Assembly (NCBI RefSeq): GCF_024703995.1
Contig: NZ_JAMXQV010000004.1
Location: 372,001-436,000 of the forward strand
Source of the DNA: Amycolatopsis iheyensis
Lineage (GTDB): Bacteria > Actinomycetota > Actinomycetes > Mycobacteriales > Pseudonocardiaceae
Length of the DNA: 64,000 bases
Direction: 5' to 3'
Shown here: in pieces, positions 60,446-64,000 of the stretch
How the letters are laid out: every line of letters starts with the position of its first letter
How positions within the stretch are numbered: the stretch's first letter is position 1
Notes under the pieces: generated by a model
Seen by the model: the letters and a program-made list of their open reading frames with translations, nothing else
What the model was told of the DNA's origin: nothing
The model's database searches: none
Program-made: the position numbers and the translations under genes

Positions 60446-61795
60446 ATGCGTGTAGCGTTTGTCATCTGGCCGGCACCGGCACACCTGTACCCGCTGGTTC
60501 CGCTGGCGTGGGCGCTGAAGGCAGCAGGGCACGAGGTCTGCGTCGCCTCCCATCCGGCGATCGCCGCGGAGGTCGCCTCGATGGGGCTCACCCCCGTGTC
60601 GGTGTGCGACGCGGACAGCATGCCAGGGCTCGTCGGCCCCGGCGGCGCCTACGAGGAGGAACGCGCGGACCTCGCCCGCATCACCGAAGGCCTCGGGCTG
60701 GCGCCGGACCACCCGGATCGCGAGCACTGGGACGTGCTCACGCAGTATTACGTGCCGTCGATGTGGGACTTCCTCCCGTACCGGGGAAGTGCGGACGACC
60801 CGATGCCCGCCATGGACGGGCTCGTCTCCTTCACCCGCACCTGGCGGCCCGACCTCGTGCTGTGGGACCCGACCGTTCCCGGCGCCGCGGTGGCCGCACG
60901 CGTCAGCGGCGCGGCGCACGCTCGCTGGTGGACGGCCCCGGACGTCTTCTGCAAGGGCATCGACCTGATCGACGCGCACGACAACGCCACCGACGGCCCA
61001 CCCCTGGACAACCCCCTGGCCGAATCCGTCCGCCCGCTCGCCGAACGCTACGGGGTGACCGTCGACCGCGAACTGCTGCTCGGGCAGTGGACGGTCAACC
61101 CGCAGCCGGCCACCTTCGGTCCCGAGGTCTCCGCCCACACGCAGTCCGTGCGCTGGATCCCGCACTCCCGGCAGGAAGCCATGCCGGAGTGGCTGTACCG
61201 GGCCCCGGACCGCCCTCGGGTGGCGATCTCGCTCGGGCTATCGGAACGCTCCTTCATGGAAGGCGGCTGGGACCACATCCCGGCCCTGTTCGAGGCACTG
61301 TCCGAACTGGACGTCGAAGTGGTGGCGACGCTCAACCGGCTCCAGCTCTCCGCGGTCGGGAAGATCCCGGACAACGTCCGCGTGGTCGACTTCATCCCGC
61401 TCAACCAGCTGATGCCGACCTGTGCGCTGCTCATCCACCACGGCGGGATGGGGACCGCCCTGCCGGCCATCGCCAACGGCGTCCGGCAGATCGTCGTCGA
61501 CTTCGCCGATCACAAGATCACGACGACCGAGCTCCTCCAGGGGCAGACGGCCCGGTCCCGGTACTCGCTGGGGCCCGGGGCCGCCCGGTACGTGACCGAG
61601 TCCGGGGCCGGCGTGGTGATCAACGTCAGCCACCCCGACGTGTTCGAGATGCGCGAGGCGATCCAGCGCGTGCTCACCGAACCGTCGTTCGGGCAGGGCG
61701 CGGAGCGGCTGCGGCGCGAGCTGCTGGCCACGCCCAGCCCCGCCGAGACCGTGCCGATCCTGGAGCGGATGACCGCCGCGCACCGGGCGGCGTAG
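60446..61795 (+). CDS. Activator-dependent glycosyltransferase (macrolide type)
   Basis: 449 residues from the ATG at 60446 after CTGAGGAGCAG. GT-B fold: MRVAFVIWPAPAHLYPLVPL, a DUF1205-like middle region (VRWIPHSRQEAMPEWLYRAP, RVAISLGLSERSF), and the donor-binding motif IHHGGMGTALPAIANGVRQI. The family includes DesVII, EryCIII and DnrS, which need a P450-like partner (DesVIII type) to work; none is in the window. It should attach a deoxyhexose to a polyketide-type aglycone. Confidence 0.92.
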   Translation: MRVAFVIWPAPAHLYPLVPLAWALKAAGHEVCVASHPAIAAEVASMGLTPVSVCDADSMPGLVGPGGAYEEERADLARITEGLGLAPDHPDREHWDVLTQYYVPSMWDFLPYRGSADDPMPAMDGLVSFTRTWRPDLVLWDPTVPGAAVAARVSGAAHARWWTAPDVFCKGIDLIDAHDNATDGPPLDNPLAESVRPLAERYGVTVDRELLLGQWTVNPQPATFGPEVSAHTQSVRWIPHSRQEAMPEWLYRAPDRPRVAISLGLSERSFMEGGWDHIPALFEALSELDVEVVATLNRLQLSAVGKIPDNVRVVDFIPLNQLMPTCALLIHHGGMGTALPAIANGVRQIVVDFADHKITTTELLQGQTARSRYSLGPGAARYVTESGAGVVINVSHPDVFEMREAIQRVLTEPSFGQGAERLRRELLATPSPAETVPILERMTAAHRAA

Positions 61796-61938
61796 CACCA
61801 CCCCGGCCGGCCCCGGCTACCCGCTCCCGGGTGGTCGGTGGCCGGCCGGTGCCGTGTGTCCGCCGCGGGCCCGGATGTGCTTGCGCACCGGGCAATCCAA
61901 GAGATGTCAGCGGTCCCGGCACGCAGCACCATATCGAC

Positions 61939-63102
61939 ATGGAAACCTTCCGCATCACCATCTCGGACCACGACCTCGACGACCTCCGCCGTCGCCTCGA
62001 CGCCACCCGGTGGCCCGCCGACGGGCCGGGCAAGGACTGGGAGCGGGGGGTGCCCGTGCGCTACCTGCGCGAGCTGGCCGAGCACTGGCGCACCCAGTTC
62101 GACTGGCGGGCCGCGGAAAGCGAGCTCAACGCCGTTCCGCAGTTCCGGACCGAGATCGACGACACGACCATCCACTTCCTGCACGCCAAGTCGCCGGAAC
62201 CGAACGCCCGTCCCCTGCTCCTGACGCACAGCTGGCCGGGATCGGTCGTCGAGTTCCTGGACGCCATCGGGCCGCTCACCGACCCGCGCCGGCACGGCGG
62301 CGACCCCGCGGACGCGTTCCACGTCGTCGTCCCCTCGTTGCCGGGCCACGGTTTCTCCGGTCCCTGCGCGCAGCCGGGCTGGGGCGTGGAGAAGGTGGCG
62401 GCCGCCTGGGCCGAACTGATGTCCCGGCTCGGCTACGAGTCCTACCTGACCGCCGGCGGGGACTGGGGCTCGCTGGTTTCGCTCGAGCTCGGTCGCATCG
62501 ATCCCGAGCACGTGCTCGGCGCCCACGTGTCGATGGTCCTCGCGACGCCGAGCGGGGACCCGCAGGAGCTGGCCGGTCTCGACGAGACCGATCTCGCCCG
62601 GCTGGCCGCCTTCGGCCAGTTCGACGCCGTGGGCTCGGGGTACATGAAGATCCAGTCGACCCGGCCCGACACGGTTTCCTTCGGGCTCGCCGACTCCCCG
62701 GTCGGCCAGCTGGCGTGGGTGGTGGAGAAGTTCCAGGAGTGGAACACCTCGGCGAAGGTTCCCGAGGACGTCGTCAGCCGCGAACGTCTGCTCGCCAACG
62801 CGTCGATCTACTGGCTGACCGCCACGGGCGGGTCGGCCGCGCAGATGTACTACGAGTCGGCCGCCCACCTCGGCGCCCTCTTCACCCCGGGTGTCGAACT
62901 CGCCCCGGTGCGGGTGCCGGTCGCCGTCGCGGCGTTCGGGGAAGACCCGGCCGCGCCCATCCGCGCGTTCGCCGAGCGCGACTACCCGACGATCGTGCGG
63001 TGGACGGAGTTCGAGCGCGGCGGCCACTTCGGGGCGATGGAGCGGCCCGCCGACTTCGTCGACGACGTGCGTGCGTTCGCCCGCCAGGTGGCCGGGGCAT
63101 GA
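61939..63102 (+). CDS. Epoxide hydrolase, alpha/beta fold with EHN domain
   Basis: 387 residues from the ATG at 61939. The N-terminal EHN helices (DDLRRRLDATRWPADGPGKD, YLRELAEHWRTQFDWRAAES) precede the hydrolase core with HSWPGS (oxyanion HGxP type), nucleophile Asp 175 in GGDWGS and His in RGGHFGAMERP. The class opens epoxides by a covalent ester mechanism. Such enzymes occur both in catabolism and as ring-opening or ether-forming steps in polyketide pathways. Confidence 0.9.
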   Translation: METFRITISDHDLDDLRRRLDATRWPADGPGKDWERGVPVRYLRELAEHWRTQFDWRAAESELNAVPQFRTEIDDTTIHFLHAKSPEPNARPLLLTHSWPGSVVEFLDAIGPLTDPRRHGGDPADAFHVVVPSLPGHGFSGPCAQPGWGVEKVAAAWAELMSRLGYESYLTAGGDWGSLVSLELGRIDPEHVLGAHVSMVLATPSGDPQELAGLDETDLARLAAFGQFDAVGSGYMKIQSTRPDTVSFGLADSPVGQLAWVVEKFQEWNTSAKVPEDVVSRERLLANASIYWLTATGGSAAQMYYESAAHLGALFTPGVELAPVRVPVAVAAFGEDPAAPIRAFAERDYPTIVRWTEFERGGHFGAMERPADFVDDVRAFARQVAGA

Positions 63103-63155
63103 GTTCCGGCACCGACGAAACCGTTGCGGCCGGGGAAGGAACGAGGGGCCGATGA
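63099..63155 (+). CDS. Possible 18-residue coupled small ORF
   Basis: ATG at 63099 overlaps the epoxide hydrolase stop (ATGA), and its own stop overlaps the next start (ATGA). It reads MSSGTDETVAAGEGTRGR. The double overlap suggests ribosome hand-over through this stretch; the peptide itself may have no role. Confidence 0.25.
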   Translation: MSSGTDETVAAGEGTRGR

Positions 63156-63871
63156 GCACGACGCTGCAGCCGCCCACCCGGTCGACACCGTCCGGGCCGG
63201 ACAGGGGCGCCACCGCATGGTGGCGCCGCCCCTGGATACTGCCCCTGGCCGCGGTCGCGGTCGCAGCGGTGATCTACTGCTGGTCGACCTACATCACGTT
63301 CGACCCCCGGGTCGCCAGCGTCGCACCACTCCCGGCCGAACACCCGATGAAGTACCCGATCCTGATCGCGCACATCACGTTCGGCACGATCGCGGTGCTC
63401 ACGGTCGTCCTCCAGGTGTGGCCATGGCTGCGCCGACGGCACCCCCGCGTCCACCGCTGGGCCGGCCGGGTCTACGTCGTCGGCGGGGTGGCGCCCAGCG
63501 CGGCGCTCGCCGCGCTGCTGCTCCCCATGATCTACGGACCGCCCGTGTTCGGCTGGTTGTCGCGGGTCGTGCTCGCGGTGCTCTGGGTGACGACGACGGC
63601 GCTCGGCGTGCTGGCCATCAAACGCCGGAACGTCCGGATGCACCGGTGGTTCATGCTCTCCAGCTTCGCGCTGACGATGGACGCTTTCTCCACCCGGTTC
63701 CTCCAGATCGTCTTCATGCCGTTGTACCCGGACGTGATCGGCCGGGACGCGTTCATGATCATCGCGGGCTGGGGCGGCTGGGTCACCAATCTCCTGCTGG
63801 TGCAGGCCTGGCTGTTCTGGACGGCTCGGCGCCGGCGGGCGGCCAGGGCTGCGTTGCTCCCGGCGTCGTAG
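63152..63871 (+). CDS. DUF2306-like membrane protein
   Basis: 239 residues from the ATG at 63152 after CGAGGGGCCG. Five or six membrane helices with His/Arg-bearing loops (HITFGTIAVLTVVLQVWPWL, RRHPRVHRWAGRVYVVGGVA, VRMHRWFMLSSFALTMDAF), the pattern of DUF2306 proteins, which resemble heme-binding membrane proteins. The function is unknown. It is coupled to the epoxide hydrolase through the intervening ATGA overlaps. Confidence 0.8.
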   Translation: MSTTLQPPTRSTPSGPDRGATAWWRRPWILPLAAVAVAAVIYCWSTYITFDPRVASVAPLPAEHPMKYPILIAHITFGTIAVLTVVLQVWPWLRRRHPRVHRWAGRVYVVGGVAPSAALAALLLPMIYGPPVFGWLSRVVLAVLWVTTTALGVLAIKRRNVRMHRWFMLSSFALTMDAFSTRFLQIVFMPLYPDVIGRDAFMIIAGWGGWVTNLLLVQAWLFWTARRRRAARAALLPAS

Positions 63872-63955
63872 CCCGGCTCGGCGCGTGTTTCAGAAGTCGA
63901 TCGACGGTGCGGGTGACGAACACCTGGTGTGAATTCGAGCGAAAGGAGCGATCAC

Positions 63956-64000
63956 ATGCTGATCGCTGAAGGGCCCAGCCGCACTGCGAGCCGGACCACG
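63956..64000 (+). CDS. Start of a further CDS, cut by window end
   Basis: ATG at 63956 after a very good ribosome-binding site (AAAGGAGCGATCAC). Only MLIAEGPSRTASRTT is visible, so no identity can be given. It continues the same-strand run of the biosynthetic region. Confidence 0.6.
   Translation, partial: MLIAEGPSRTASRTT

Overview
The window is high-GC DNA with GTG starts, 4-base ATGA/GTGA gene overlaps, mycothiol-type and F420-type enzymes, DUF3558/DUF4328/SARP-type actinobacterial families and a tylosin-type sugar C-methyltransferase. This points to a filamentous actinomycete of the Pseudonocardiales, most likely Amycolatopsis. The genus is inferred from overall character and was not tested.

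Layout. 1-2285: the 3' part of a HAMP-GAF hybrid histidine kinase whose stop codon lies inside an antisense tRNA-Gly, then tRNA-Pro. 2485-8588: actinobacterial membrane and secreted proteins of unknown role, a SARP-type pseudogene scrap and a secreted beta-propeller. 8688-16216: small catabolic and regulatory units (haloalkane-dehalogenase-like hydrolase + NmrA reductase divergent from HxlR; secreted GH27 alpha-galactosidase; F420-type oxidoreductase + SnoaL-like protein behind a KstR-like palindrome; RidA divergent from a WYL regulator).

16204-40309 is a housekeeping block. From memory it matches, in content and order, the M. tuberculosis Rv2464c-Rv2477c neighbourhood: nei2, rpiB, Rv2466c-type reductase, pepN, DUF5130, HNH, glbO, alpha-glucosidase, thioesterase, NAD-glutamate dehydrogenase and ettA. 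Several genes are inserted. The most striking is a 111-residue protein at 23586-23921, made almost entirely of thirteen GTRVTx hexapeptides. Others are an MscS channel, a HicB-like/HTH protein and an 894-residue low-complexity protein.

40450-47350: CopD/CtaG copper protein, histidine phosphatase, orphan NarL-type kinase, MFS exporter divergent from a LacI regulator around a perfect palindrome, and a secreted I36-type inhibitor. 47532-47866: tRNA-Arg(TCT) preceded by a partial copy of itself, resembling an attachment-site scar.

48836-64000 looks like the edge of a biosynthetic cluster for a glycosylated natural product: type II thioesterase, acyltransferase-3, DHFR-like reductase, cyclase-family hydrolase, GMC oxidoreductase, HsaA-like flavin monooxygenase, two methyltransferases (one of the deoxysugar C-methyltransferase type), DHA2 exporter, activator-dependent glycosyltransferase and epoxide hydrolase. 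No PKS or NRPS core enzyme is in the window, so the scaffold genes presumably lie beyond the right edge. Two large near-perfect palindromes (14719-14805, 22452-22510) share a core and sit between convergent genes; they look like a dispersed repeat family.
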